Position numbers and translations under genes: made by a program
Assembly (NCBI RefSeq): GCF_018736145.1
Contig: NZ_CP059997.1
Coordinates: forward strand, 8,679,501 to 8,743,500
Origin: Amycolatopsis sp. CA-230715
GTDB lineage: Bacteria; Actinomycetota; Actinomycetes; Mycobacteriales; Pseudonocardiaceae
Length of the DNA: 64,000 nucleotides
Direction: 5' to 3'
Notes under the pieces: generated by a model
Database searches by the model: none
What the model saw: only the letters and a program-made list of their open reading frames with translations
What the model was told of the DNA's origin: nothing
Part shown: piece by piece, positions 25,471 through 33,759 of the stretch
Numbering within the stretch: position 1 is the first letter of the stretch
Layout of the letters: the number at the start of each line of letters is the position of its first letter

Positions 25471-25866
25471 TCAGCGGACCCGTTTCCGCTGGCGGGAGCG
25501 GAACGCCTTCGTTCCGGCGGCGACCAGCGCGGCGCCGGCGGAGGTGCCCACTGCGAGGAACAAGGCGCCTACGCCCCACAGGCCGCTGTCATCGCTGGCC
25601 GACGCGGTCATGGACCACGCCACCGTGAAGGGTGCGGCGACGCACAGCACCACCACTGGAGTCGGCAACACGGTCGCGCTCGCCACCGTGATTGCCGCCA
25701 GTCCGACAACGCAGCCGCCGACCAGTGCCGGGGCCATGTGCTTCGGATCGTCGCCGCGGCAGAGCCACCAGAGGCCCGCCGACGTCGCGGCGGTCAGGAC
25801 GCCGGTCCCGACGAGCCACGGCAGGCGCGGCCGCTTGCGCTCGTCCTGGCGGGTCATGGGATCCAT
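25471..25866 (-). CDS. Hypothetical membrane protein
   Basis: About 131 residues with a basic N-terminus (RQDERKRPRL), four hydrophobic stretches and a basic tail (RSRQRKRVR). I recognise no family. ATG 25866 is one of three close in-frame ATGs (25881, 25866, 25857) and no ribosome site decides between them. It sits 76 bp upstream of the DUF3040 gene on the same strand and may be co-transcribed. Confidence 0.5.
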   Translation of the reverse strand: MDPMTRQDERKRPRLPWLVGTGVLTAATSAGLWWLCRGDDPKHMAPALVGGCVVGLAAITVASATVLPTPVVVLCVAAPFTVAWSMTASASDDSGLWGVGALFLAVGTSAGAALVAAGTKAFRSRQRKRVR

Positions 25867-25917
25867 GGTGTGCCCGCGCACCGGACATCGCCGCCCAGTT
25901 GCGACGATCGGGTGATG

Positions 25918-26301
25918 TCAAGCGCGGTAGTTGCTGACCTCGATGAGGTTCCCGTCCGGGTCGCGGAAGTAAACGCTGACGATCGGGCCGGTGGCGCCGG
26001 TGCGGTCCACCGGGCCCTCTTCGACCGCGACGCCCGCCGCGGCCAACTCGTCCACTATGGACTCGATGGGGTCCTCGGTGATCAGGCACAGGTCAGCGCT
26101 GCCCGGGGTCGGGCTCGCGGCCTTGGGGTCGAACTCGTGCCCGGCGCGGTGCAGGTTGATCTTGCTGGTGCCGAAGGTCAACGCCTTCCGTCCGGCGCCG
26201 AAAGTCACTTCCTCCATGCCGAGCACGCGCGTGTAGAAGCGCACCGTGGCGTCGAGATCGGCGACGGTCAGCACCAGGTGGTCTAGCCGGTCGATGCGCA
26301 C
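25918..26301 (-). CDS. VOC-family (glyoxalase-like) metalloprotein
   Basis: A 127-residue single VOC domain unit: RIDRLDHLVLTVADLDATV, FYTRVLGMEEVTFGAG and YFRDPDGNLIEVSNYR. The metal-binding His of the first strand and the Glu of the last are in place. The family covers dioxygenases, isomerases and resistance proteins, and the reaction is not predictable. GTG 26301 follows GGAGGACCTCG. It lies 12 bp downstream of a MarR gene on the same strand, so it is probably in that operon. Confidence 0.82.
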   Translation of the reverse strand: MRIDRLDHLVLTVADLDATVRFYTRVLGMEEVTFGAGRKALTFGTSKINLHRAGHEFDPKAASPTPGSADLCLITEDPIESIVDELAAAGVAVEEGPVDRTGATGPIVSVYFRDPDGNLIEVSNYRA

Positions 26302-26313
26302 CGAGGTCCTCCT

Positions 26314-26856
26314 TCAGCCTTCGTGGGCCGCGGCACGCGCGGTCAGATCGGCGTGCAGGATGCGGAGCAGTTCGGTCAGATCATCCCGCTGCCGGACCGA
26401 CAACCCGGCCAGCAGGTCCTCTTCGTGGCGGAGCAGCTCGTCGACGGTCCGTTCGATGAGATCGTGACCTCGCTCGGTCAATTCGACGAACACACCGCGG
26501 CCGTCGTCGGGGGAGCGGACGCGCTGGACGTACCCGGCCCGTTCTGCGCGCGCCACGCGTTGCGACACCGCGCCTGCGCTTACCAGCATCCGGCCCGCGA
26601 TTTCCCCCGCCGAGAGCCGGTACGGCGGCCCCGACCTGCGCAGCGTGCTGAGCAGATCCCTGGTCGCCGCGTCCATGCCGAGCGCGAGCATCGTGCGGCG
26701 GCGGTCGTCGTCGAGGAGCTTGCCGATCCGCCAGATCCGGGTGATCACCCCGATCGAGGCCACCGGAGTACCCGGCCGCTCCCGCAACCACGCGCGCTGG
26801 ATGTCGTCGACCTCGTCGCTTGACGGGTTCCGATCAGTTTCGTTAACGTCGGTCAC
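26314..26856 (-). CDS. MarR-family transcriptional regulator
   Basis: A 180-residue dimeric winged-helix regulator: LSAGEIAGRMLVSAGAVSQR as recognition helix, then VQRVRSPDDGRGVFVELTER as wing. It is divergent from an SDR gene across 31 bp that contain a dyad, and upstream of a VOC gene. GTG 26856 has TAAAGT six bases upstream, inside that dyad, so it probably represses itself from a leaderless promoter. Effector unknown. Confidence 0.87.
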   Translation of the reverse strand: MTDVNETDRNPSSDEVDDIQRAWLRERPGTPVASIGVITRIWRIGKLLDDDRRRTMLALGMDAATRDLLSTLRRSGPPYRLSAGEIAGRMLVSAGAVSQRVARAERAGYVQRVRSPDDGRGVFVELTERGHDLIERTVDELLRHEEDLLAGLSVRQRDDLTELLRILHADLTARAAAHEG

Positions 26857-26863
26857 GAAGATA

Positions 26864-26877
26864 CTTTAACAGTAAAG
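26864..26877. promoter_or_regulatory. MarR operator overlapping the -10 element
   Basis: CTTTA-ACAG-TAAAG is a perfect 14-bp dyad in the 31-bp gap between the MarR and SDR genes. Its left half on the minus strand (TAAAGT, complement of 26863-26868) is the putative -10 six bases before the MarR GTG. It is AT-rich against the local background. Confidence 0.6.
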
Positions 26878-26887
26878 GACTTGATTC

Positions 26888-27616
26888 ATGACGAAGTCGA
26901 GGGAAGTCGTGGTCACCGGCGGGGGCACCGGGATCGGGTATGCCGCGGCCGCGCACTTCCGCGCGCTCGGGGACAGCGTGACGATCACGGGCCGCCGCGC
27001 CGACGTGCTCCGCGCGGCAGCGGAACGTCTTGGCGCGCGGGCGATCGCGTTCGACGCGGCCGATCCGGCCGCCGTTTCGACCGCGCTCGGGGAATTCCCG
27101 GAAACGGTGGACGTCCTGGTCAACAACGCGGGCGGCAACACCGATCTCTCCGAGCAGGCCGCTGGCGACGGATTGGCGGAAACCGCGAGGGCGTGGCGCG
27201 CGAACTTCGACGCGAACGTGCTGACGGCCGTCCTGATGACCGAAGCGCTGGCCGAGCGTTTCGCCGACGGCGCGCGGATCATCACCATCGGGTCGATCGC
27301 CGCGCGCACCGGTGCCGCCTCGTACGGCGCGGCGAAGGCCGCCGTCGAGGCGTGGACCGCGGACGTGGCGCGAGCGTTCGGGCCGCGCGGGATCACCGCG
27401 AACATCGTCTCACCTGGACTGACCGAGAACACGGAGTTCTTCCACGGCAAGCTTTCCGCCGAGCGCGCGAAGGAACTGGCCGAAGACACCATGACCAAGC
27501 GCGCGGGCACTCCCGAGGACATCGCCGAAGTGATCGGGTTCCTGGCGAGCGCCGGTTCGGGCCACGTCACCGGGCAGGTCGTGCACGTCAACGGCGGCGC
27601 GTTCCTCGGGCGGTAG
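26888..27616 (+). CDS. Short-chain dehydrogenase/reductase (SDR)
   Basis: A 242-residue classical SDR. The cofactor loop is VVVTGGGTGIGYAAAAHF, VLVNNAGGNTD is the NNAG motif, catalytic Ser is in TIGSIAARTGA and the Tyr-Lys pair in SYGAAKAAV. Arg in TGRRAD after the second strand suggests NADP(H). Substrate unknown. The ATG follows AAAGGA. It is divergent from and probably controlled by the MarR gene; a DUF1989 gene follows 25 bp downstream. Confidence 0.9.
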   Translation: MTKSREVVVTGGGTGIGYAAAAHFRALGDSVTITGRRADVLRAAAERLGARAIAFDAADPAAVSTALGEFPETVDVLVNNAGGNTDLSEQAAGDGLAETARAWRANFDANVLTAVLMTEALAERFADGARIITIGSIAARTGAASYGAAKAAVEAWTADVARAFGPRGITANIVSPGLTENTEFFHGKLSAERAKELAEDTMTKRAGTPEDIAEVIGFLASAGSGHVTGQVVHVNGGAFLGR

Positions 27617-27641
27617 GGTCGCGGCGAACGGAGGAGGTCAG

Positions 27642-28466
27642 ATGGGTGGTCCGGCGGCGGCCTACCAGCAGGGCAGCGGCGGCGCGCTGGACGTGGACGA
27701 GGCGTTCTACCAGCGGCTCGCCGACGGGGACCGCGAGCTCGTGGAGTCCTTCGAGATCCCGATCCGCTCCGGACGGGCGTGGACGGTGCCGAAGGGGCAT
27801 CTCTGCCGGATCGTCACGACCGAGGGGCCGCAGGTCGGCGACCTGAACATCTGGCACGCCCACGATCCGCGCGAGCGGCTGTGGGCGGCGCGTACACGTC
27901 AGCTCCAGCGCGCGCACGTCAGCACGTTCGACCGGTTGTGGTCCACCCTTCCGTTCCTGCGGCCGCTGGTCACCGTCACCGCGGACAGCCTCGCGTCGTA
28001 CGGCGTCGACGGCGAGGGCGGGCGCGCGCACGACCTGCTCGGGACCCGGTGCGACCCGTACGTCAACCGGATGCTCGCCGGCGACGACTACGACTTCCAC
28101 TGCCATTCGAACCTGGTGCGCGCCGTCCTGCCGTACGGGCTCACCGAATTCGACGTGCACGACGTGCTGAACGTGTTCCAGTGCACCGGTCTCAACGACG
28201 AGGACCGGTACTTCATGAAGGCGTGCCCGGCGAAACCCGGTGACCACTTCGAGTTCTTCGCGGAGCTGGACCTGTTGTGCGCGTTGTCGACCTGCCCCGG
28301 CGGTGACCTTTCGGTACCGCTGTGGGGCCCGGACGCGCGCGACCCGATCGACGTGTGCCACCCGCTCGGCGTCGAGGTGTACCGGCCGTCGACGGAGCTG
28401 CTCGACGGCTGGAAGCCACCAGAGCGCGCGGCTTACCGCAACCTGCACGGCATGTCGATGCCCTAA
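27642..28466 (+). CDS. DUF1989 (urea carboxylase-associated) protein
   Basis: A 274-residue protein with the DUF1989 pattern: VPKGHLCRIVTTEGPQVGDL, THE stretch NIWHAHDPRERLWAARTRQL, and HCHSNLVRAVLPYG. Family members accompany urea carboxylase or guanidine degradation genes, and some are linked to carboxyguanidine deimination. None of those partners is in this window. ATG 27642 follows GGAGGTCAG. It lies 25 bp after the SDR gene, likely the same transcript. Its stop overlaps the convergent gene by 4 bp. Confidence 0.75.
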   Translation: MGGPAAAYQQGSGGALDVDEAFYQRLADGDRELVESFEIPIRSGRAWTVPKGHLCRIVTTEGPQVGDLNIWHAHDPRERLWAARTRQLQRAHVSTFDRLWSTLPFLRPLVTVTADSLASYGVDGEGGRAHDLLGTRCDPYVNRMLAGDDYDFHCHSNLVRAVLPYGLTEFDVHDVLNVFQCTGLNDEDRYFMKACPAKPGDHFEFFAELDLLCALSTCPGGDLSVPLWGPDARDPIDVCHPLGVEVYRPSTELLDGWKPPERAAYRNLHGMSMP

Positions 28467-28678
28467 CGTCGCACAGGTGCCGGTGGAACCGGTTTCGCCA
28501 GGACCACGTCGGCGAGCCGAACGGTCACCGCGCCGCGTTTGGTCTCGACCACGCATTCGTCGGCGCGGATCGCGGTCAACGGGCCGAGCGCGTCGGTGAA
28601 GCCGCCCTCGATCCGGTAGCGGACCACGACCCTGGTGCCGATCGGGAGCGCGGTCAAAACCTCGGCTGCCGGACTCAT
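28463..28678 (-). CDS. Small SH3-like domain protein
   Basis: A 71-residue protein (PIGTRVVVRYRIEGGFTDAL; GAVTVRLADVVLAKPVPPAP). It resembles the N-terminal domain that precedes the acetyltransferase domain in mycobacterial Rv0428c-like proteins, here standing alone. Function unknown. ATG 28678 has TAGCAT six bases upstream, suggesting a leaderless transcript. Its 3' end overlaps the DUF1989 stop. Confidence 0.6.
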   Translation of the reverse strand: MSPAAEVLTALPIGTRVVVRYRIEGGFTDALGPLTAIRADECVVETKRGAVTVRLADVVLAKPVPPAPVRR

Positions 28679-28776
28679 GCGCTCATGCTAGGCGAGCATG
28701 ACCCGTGCGGTGGTTTCGCCGAGCGGGACGACGCCGCTGCCCGCAGAATCGGGGCACGGCGAGCGAGAGGCGATCG

Positions 28777-29181
28777 ATGGCGAGCGGGAACCCGGTGAAG
28801 CGCGTGACCGTGGCGGTCGCGGGCGGCGTGGTGCTCGCGGTCGGCATCGCGCTGCTCGTCCTGCCGGGGCCGGGATTGCTGCTCGTGCTGGCCGGGCTGA
28901 TCATGCTGGCTTCGGAGTTCCCCGCGGTGGAGAAGTACGTCGACCCGGTCCGCGACCGCGCGATGAAGGCGGCGGAGGACAGTGTGTCTTCCCCGCTGCG
29001 GATCTGCGGTTCGGTGCTCGCCGGGCTGGCGCTCATCGCCGCCGGGGTCGTGTGGGGCGTCGTCCGCTGGCTGCCGCTCGCGGGGTGGAGCACGGGGTCG
29101 AGCCTGATCCTCTCCGGCCTCCTGCTGCTCGGCCTCCTGCTGTGGAGCTACCGGAGGGTCCGCGCCCGTCGCACCGGGTGA
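28777..29181 (+). CDS. PGPGW-family membrane protein
   Basis: About 134 residues. The LPGPGLLLVLAGL motif between two hydrophobic segments is diagnostic of the PGPGW family of small actinobacterial membrane proteins. Two more hydrophobic segments follow, with a basic C-terminus (YRRVRARRTG). ATG 28777 follows GAGAGGCGATCG and is preferred to an upstream ATG at 28705. Function unknown. Confidence 0.75.
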   Translation: MASGNPVKRVTVAVAGGVVLAVGIALLVLPGPGLLLVLAGLIMLASEFPAVEKYVDPVRDRAMKAAEDSVSSPLRICGSVLAGLALIAAGVVWGVVRWLPLAGWSTGSSLILSGLLLLGLLLWSYRRVRARRTG

Positions 29182-29219
29182 GCCGGAACTCCGGGTGCGG
29201 GAGCGGCGTTGTCGGTGAC

Positions 29220-29555
29220 ATGGACACCGCCGTCGTATGGGGGCTTTCCCTGCCGGGGCTTTTCCTGCTGCTCTTCTTCGGGGTCGCGGCGGAACGCGTC
29301 GTCCGGTGGGTGCTGGCACGCCGCCGGGGCGAGCGGCGGCCGCGCGGAATGGGGCACGGCAAGCGGATGGCCACGGCGCGGGGCACCGAAGAGATCTTCT
29401 CGTTCTTCTACGGCACCAAACGGCACGAGCTGGAGCACCGCGACGTCGAGCTGGTGCTGCGGCAGGAAGAGGACGACGGCGCCCCGCCCGGCAAGCGGAT
29501 CGACCTCGAATCGGGCGTCGCGAAGCTGGATTTACCCCGCCGGCGCCTGGATTGA
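29220..29555 (+). CDS. Small single-pass membrane protein (DUF6191-like)
   Basis: A 111-residue protein: one N-terminal hydrophobic helix (VVWGLSLPGLFLLLFFGVAA), a basic stretch (RWVLARRRGERRPRG) and a soluble tail containing FYGTKRHELEHRDVELVLRQ and DLPRRRLD. The tail recalls actinobacterial DUF6191 proteins; I hold this loosely. No function known. It is 38 bp downstream of the PGPGW gene. A strong hairpin follows. Confidence 0.6.
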   Translation: MDTAVVWGLSLPGLFLLLFFGVAAERVVRWVLARRRGERRPRGMGHGKRMATARGTEEIFSFFYGTKRHELEHRDVELVLRQEEDDGAPPGKRIDLESGVAKLDLPRRRLD

Positions 29556-29617
29556 GGGTCGTCTGACCGTCAGTCACCGCGGCGCGACTCGCCTAGCATT
29601 CAGGGCCTGGGGGTCGG

Positions 29618-29654
29618 CCGGTGCTCTGCCCGTGAGGGCTGGGAAGAGCACCGG
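29618..29654. terminator. Two-tier terminator hairpin between convergent genes
   Basis: Outer arms CCGGTGCTCT (29618-29627) and AGAGCACCGG (29645-29654) are perfect; inside them GCCC-GTGA-GGGC (29628-29639) adds a second stem. It lies in the 171-bp gap between the small membrane protein gene and the CobW-type gene, which converge. Confidence 0.7.
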
Positions 29655-29726
29655 TCGTGCACGCCGTGCCACCCACGGGAGTGCCACCTCGGCGCGGTGA
29701 AAGCGGGCGCCCGGCCCGACGGGAGG

Positions 29727-30824
29727 TCAGGCCGGGAGCCGGTGGGTCGGCCTCGGGTAGCCCGGTTTGAACGCGGCGGCCCCGCCGGAATTCCGCACCG
29801 CGGCCGAGATCCGGTCTGCCGCTTCCCGGACGGCCGCATCCACGGCTTCGTCGAGTTCTTCCGGTTCGCAGGCGACGCGCGCGTTCACCGTGACGGCGGC
29901 CTCCGTGACCACCGCGCCGCGCGATGTGGTGGCGACCGGTGCCGCGCCCGCGGCGACCAGGCTCAGCTTCGTCAACCCGGCCGCGGAGTCCAGCGCGATC
30001 TTGACGTGCCCGACGAGCCAGCCGCGGCGCCGCGCCGATTCCGAAAGCAGGCGCAGCACCGCGTCCGCCCATGCCGCTGGATCGAACCCGTGCGGTGCCG
30101 AGAGCACGAGCGTCCGGTTGAGCCACGCGAGCCCCGCTTCCGCACTGGCGTACCGCGCGTAGTCGACGTCGAGATCGCGGGCGGCGTACGCGCTGTCACC
30201 GGTCCACTGGTGCACGAGTTCCGCCATGCCGTCGCCGGTCGTGGCCGAACACGCGAGCACGGTCGCCGACCGATGGCTCGCCCGCAGCGTTTCCACGAGC
30301 GCGGCGGTTTCCTCGCGGTCGAGCAGATCTGTCTTGTTGACCGCGATCACGTCGGCCTCCTCGAGCTGCTTGGCGAACAGGTACGAGAGGTCGGAGCCGG
30401 TGTCGCCGATGGGCAGCGACGCGCTCAGCGCGGCGAGCCGGTCCGGTTCGACGACCGTGGTCAGCACCGGTGCGGTGAACCGGTCGCCGTAGTGCGCCCG
30501 GAGCGGGCGGACCACGGTGGCCTGCAGGTCGGTGCAGCTGCCGACGGCCTCGGCGAGCACGGTGTCGACGCCGTTGCCTTCGATGAGCGTGCTCGTCACG
30601 TCCAGGAGATCCTCGAACCGGCAGCAGAAGCAGCCGCCGGTGACCTCGCCGACCAGGCTCGCGTCCGAGCGCGCCAGCCGGGTGTCGACGAGATCGGTGC
30701 CCTGGTCGTTCGTCACGATCGCGACGCGGCGGCCGCGCGCTTCCAGCAGTTCGGCCGCCGCGATCAGGGTGGTGGTCTTCCCCGCGCCGAGGAACCCGCT
30801 CACCGGCAGGAACAACGTGCTCAT
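29727..30824 (-). CDS. CobW/COG0523-family G3E GTPase
   Basis: A 365-residue metal-trafficking GTPase. Residues ~7-20 hold the P-loop GFLGAGKTTT, the metal-binding CxCC motif is GGCFCC (~63), and NKTDLLD confers guanine specificity. The C-terminal CobW domain is divergent and long. COG0523 proteins deliver zinc, cobalt or other metals to client enzymes. No Zur box, riboswitch or obvious client is adjacent, so the metal is not assigned. ATG 30824 follows GGGGGTCGG and is chosen over the longer frame to 30968. Confidence 0.82.
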   Translation of the reverse strand: MSTLFLPVSGFLGAGKTTTLIAAAELLEARGRRVAIVTNDQGTDLVDTRLARSDASLVGEVTGGCFCCRFEDLLDVTSTLIEGNGVDTVLAEAVGSCTDLQATVVRPLRAHYGDRFTAPVLTTVVEPDRLAALSASLPIGDTGSDLSYLFAKQLEEADVIAVNKTDLLDREETAALVETLRASHRSATVLACSATTGDGMAELVHQWTGDSAYAARDLDVDYARYASAEAGLAWLNRTLVLSAPHGFDPAAWADAVLRLLSESARRRGWLVGHVKIALDSAAGLTKLSLVAAGAAPVATTSRGAVVTEAAVTVNARVACEPEELDEAVDAAVREAADRISAAVRNSGGAAAFKPGYPRPTHRLPA

Positions 30825-30856
30825 CCGACCCCCAGTCGTCGGCCAAGGATCGAAGG

Positions 30857-32365
30857 TTAGCCCTCGCCTGCCGTCCGGTTCAAGATCCGGTCTGGACCAG
30901 TCGCCGGGGCGGTCCTCCGCCGGAGCGCGGCGGCGGCCAACAGGAGCGCGGCGGCCGCGCAGCACCACGCGAACACGTCACCGACCGCGCGGTAGAGCGT
31001 CCACGCCTGCGGCACCAGCGGCAGGTCGGCGACCAGGGTCTGCTGGTCGGCGCGGTAGAAGTCGGCCTTCCCCAGTATCCGTCCCTGCGCGTCGATCGCC
31101 GTGGCCAGCCCGTTGACCGACTGGCGGAACACGGTGTACCCGTTCTCCACCGCGCGGAACACCGCGTTCTCCGCGTGCAGCCCGCCGAAACCCGGCCAGT
31201 CGTTCGCGGGGACGAGCATCAGGTCGGCGTCCCGGCGCATCAGGCCACGGTAGTCGGCGTCGTAGCAGATCACCGTGGAGAGCTTGCCGAACGGGCTGCC
31301 GGTGGCGGGTACCGCACCGGTTCCGGGGGCCATCGGTTCCATCGGGGTGGGATGGGTCTTGTCGTAGGTCCAGATCGCCTCGCCGCTCGGGCCGACGAGG
31401 ATCGCGACGTTGCGGACGAACGGCGCCGTGTCGGTGTACCACGCGAGTCCAATTTGGACGTACGCCTGCTTGGCGGTGGTGAGCGCGGCGACGCGCTGGA
31501 GCAGGTTCGCTTCGTCGCGTTGGAGCACCTTCGCGTCCGTTTCCGGCCACACCACGAGTTTCGCGCCCGCGCCGAGCTGCGCTTCGGTGCTGGCGAGGAG
31601 GTCTTCGGTGATCGGTGCGAACGCGGCGCCCGCGCCGGGGGAGTGGGCGACCTGCTCGGGGCGCCAATACTCGATCCCGAGTCCCTTCAACGCCTTCTCG
31701 CTCGCATCCTGCGCGTGCCGTGCGGCGCTGACCCCGGCCACCCGCACCGTGCGGTCCCCGGTGTCGGCGAGGACGAGGCGGAGCGTGCCGCCCGCGAAGA
31801 CGGCCGCGAGCACGCAGACGTGCACGACCACCGCGCGCCGTGCGGGCCGGAAACCCCGTGCCCACACCGTGTTCACCACCGAGGCGAACCAGGCGAGCGC
31901 GAAGCTGATGCCGTACACGCCGGTCACCGAGGCGACCTGCACGAGCGGGAGGGTTCCCGACTGGGTGCTGGCGAGCGTGCCGTAGTCGCCGAAGTCGAAG
32001 AACGAGAACGCGTATTCGGCCGTCACCAGCGTCACCGGGAAGACCAGGCTGCCCAGCAGCGGCCCGAACCGCGACGCGAACGCCCGGTCGGCGAGGTACG
32101 GGAGCGTGAGCAGCACGGTCAGTGCGAGGAAGAGCCCCGCGGCGACGGGCACGAACAGCAGGCTGGTGACCGCGAGCCAGTACACCGTGCCGATCAGGAT
32201 GGCGAGCCACCCGAAGACGGCGGCGCGTCGCGTCGGCACCCGTCGCGCGTAGGCGAGCAGCGGGATCGGGAACACCCAGGCGGCAAGGGGAACGGACCAG
32301 TCGGTGTGCTGGGCCAGTACGACGAGGGCGGCGGCGAGCCACCAGAGGGCACGGGTCTTGTTCAC
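30857..32365 (-). CDS. Apolipoprotein N-acyltransferase-like (Lnt/nitrilase) membrane enzyme
   Basis: About 502 residues: some six to eight membrane helices, then a nitrilase-fold domain, then a final helix. The catalytic triad fits: Glu in LVVWPETD, Lys in TYDKTHPTPMEP and Cys in VICYDADYRG. Lnt adds the third acyl chain to lipoproteins, and actinobacterial homologues also work with Ppm1. A carbon-nitrogen hydrolase with a different substrate is possible. GTG 32365 has TAACGT seven bases upstream (leaderless); GTG 32395 would add ten residues. It is 32 bp from the CobW-type gene. Confidence 0.78.
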   Translation of the reverse strand: MNKTRALWWLAAALVVLAQHTDWSVPLAAWVFPIPLLAYARRVPTRRAAVFGWLAILIGTVYWLAVTSLLFVPVAAGLFLALTVLLTLPYLADRAFASRFGPLLGSLVFPVTLVTAEYAFSFFDFGDYGTLASTQSGTLPLVQVASVTGVYGISFALAWFASVVNTVWARGFRPARRAVVVHVCVLAAVFAGGTLRLVLADTGDRTVRVAGVSAARHAQDASEKALKGLGIEYWRPEQVAHSPGAGAAFAPITEDLLASTEAQLGAGAKLVVWPETDAKVLQRDEANLLQRVAALTTAKQAYVQIGLAWYTDTAPFVRNVAILVGPSGEAIWTYDKTHPTPMEPMAPGTGAVPATGSPFGKLSTVICYDADYRGLMRRDADLMLVPANDWPGFGGLHAENAVFRAVENGYTVFRQSVNGLATAIDAQGRILGKADFYRADQQTLVADLPLVPQAWTLYRAVGDVFAWCCAAAALLLAAAALRRRTAPATGPDRILNRTAGEG

Positions 32366-32439
32366 GCGGGAAACGTTAGGCAGCCCGGACTTCACGCGTA
32401 GTGGGCGAAGGGCAGCGCCCGCACCTGACTTTCGTCAGG

Positions 32440-32844
32440 TCATCCGCATCCGGCTACTTCGACGTACGGATACAGCATGGCATCGACGGCAGCCACGTAA
32501 CCCCAGGTCGCGGCGGCGGCGATCACCGCGGCCGCCGCGAACCAGAGCCAGATCTTCCCGCCGCGTCGCCACATGCCGAACGCGACGTTCGTTACGACGG
32601 CGAAGCTGGCGGGGAGTAGTACCAGTTTCAAGGCGAATCTGCCGAAGGTCACGAACGGATCGCCGATGACACCGCCGCTCTCGATCCGGCACAGCCAGAG
32701 GTCGTAGGGCGGCCGGTACGCCACCAAATCGGCGAAGTACAGCCAAAGCGCCCACAGGCCGACCGCTCCTGCGACGCCGGCGACGACGACTCCGGCGACC
32801 ACCCGCAACCTGGTGGTCGCCGCTTCCGGTTCTCCCCAGTCCAC
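32440..32844 (-). CDS. Hypothetical membrane protein
   Basis: A 134-residue protein with three hydrophobic segments (~15-40, ~68-88, ~98-118) separated by a polar loop LCRIESGGVIGDPFVTFGRF. No family recognised. Start GTG 32844. It follows the PQ-rich membrane protein gene by 66 bp on the same strand. Codon use is normal for the window, supporting a real gene. Confidence 0.5.
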   Translation of the reverse strand: MDWGEPEAATTRLRVVAGVVVAGVAGAVGLWALWLYFADLVAYRPPYDLWLCRIESGGVIGDPFVTFGRFALKLVLLPASFAVVTNVAFGMWRRGGKIWLWFAAAAVIAAAATWGYVAAVDAMLYPYVEVAGCG

Positions 32845-32910
32845 GCCCGGAAAGACGTGCGAGCGGCGCGGCCGTTGCTGTTCCTTGAGATCCGGAAGAG
32901 CGAAGTGCGG

Positions 32911-33636
32911 TCAGAACTGGCCGAGCTGTCCCTGAGCGGGCAGCCCGCGAGCGGGCAGGCCCGGTCCCTTCCGCGGCCCGATCTTGCACCCGACGATGAC
33001 GAAAATCCCGCCGGCGACCACCAGCCACGGTCCGACGGTCGCCGCTTCGGGTGTCTTGTAGAACAGCGCCGCGATCCCGCTGGCCTGCAGGACGAACAGC
33101 AGTACGGCGCGCCAGGTGAAGTACTGCTGGAACTTCGGGAAGGTCTCGTGGGTGAGCGCGGTCTTCCGGTGGCCGAACATGCGGACCGCGCCGTCGGTGC
33201 GGATACCGCCGAGCGTCCAGGTCAGCGAGACCAGCATGGTGAGGGCGACGAGCAGGTAGCCGAGGAACAGCGCGTAGACCGCGGCGTAGCCGTTGCCGTT
33301 GTTGTTGTGCAGGCTGACCGCGCCGGTGAGGTCGAGGAACGAGACGTGTTCGGCCCACGGCACCCCGAGGAACGCGGCGAGCTGGATGGCCAGGCCGATC
33401 CCGACCGGGATGGCGCCGATGCCCGGCAGCGTGAGGGGCGCGGGTCCTGTCTGCTGCGGCACGCCGTAACCGGGTGGGTACTGCTGCTGTTGCGGGTACT
33501 GCTGCTGGGGCTGGCCCTGCTGGGGGTAGCCGTGGCCCTGCTGCGGGTAACCCTGTTGCGGTGCGAATCCCGGCTGCTGCGGGTAGCCCTGGTTCGGCTG
33601 TGGCGGCTGGCCCTGCTGCGGCCCTGGGTACGTCAT
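32911..33636 (-). CDS. Membrane protein with Pro/Gln/Gly/Tyr-rich N-terminal repeat (34-kDa-antigen-like)
   Basis: A 241-residue protein. Residues 1-65 are low complexity, built on GYPQQ-type repeats (GYPQQPGFAPQQGYPQQ). Four hydrophobic segments follow, then a short Gly/Pro/Gln tail. The opening MTYPGPQQGQPPQPNQ and layout resemble mycobacterial 34-kDa antigenic proteins (DUF5336). The repeat is probably extracellular or a disordered cytoplasmic tether. ATG 33636 has TAGGAT seven bases upstream, suggesting leaderless transcription. Confidence 0.65.
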   Translation of the reverse strand: MTYPGPQQGQPPQPNQGYPQQPGFAPQQGYPQQGHGYPQQGQPQQQYPQQQQYPPGYGVPQQTGPAPLTLPGIGAIPVGIGLAIQLAAFLGVPWAEHVSFLDLTGAVSLHNNNGNGYAAVYALFLGYLLVALTMLVSLTWTLGGIRTDGAVRMFGHRKTALTHETFPKFQQYFTWRAVLLFVLQASGIAALFYKTPEAATVGPWLVVAGGIFVIVGCKIGPRKGPGLPARGLPAQGQLGQF

Positions 33637-33759
33637 GGCGGAGATCCTAAAGGCAACGGGTCCCGGCGCGCCGGACGTCCGCCGAACTGGATGTTCGCCG
33701 GGGTGCGTGCCGGATCACGATCGCGCCGCCTGAACTAACCAACCAGTAAGATGGTTTCC

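Noticed and set aside
24784..26286. A 500-residue plus-strand frame
   Set aside because: It crosses the HNH remnant and then runs opposite the DUF3040 and VOC genes; only the first part has homology, and in broken frames.
29556..29726. Cobalamin riboswitch near the CobW-type gene
   Set aside because: The region is downstream of both convergent genes and folds as a simple two-tier hairpin; no B12-box pattern was found.
33436..33636. Simple tandem DNA repeat as a mobile or regulatory element
   Set aside because: It is the coding sequence for the GYPQQ-type repeat of a membrane protein.
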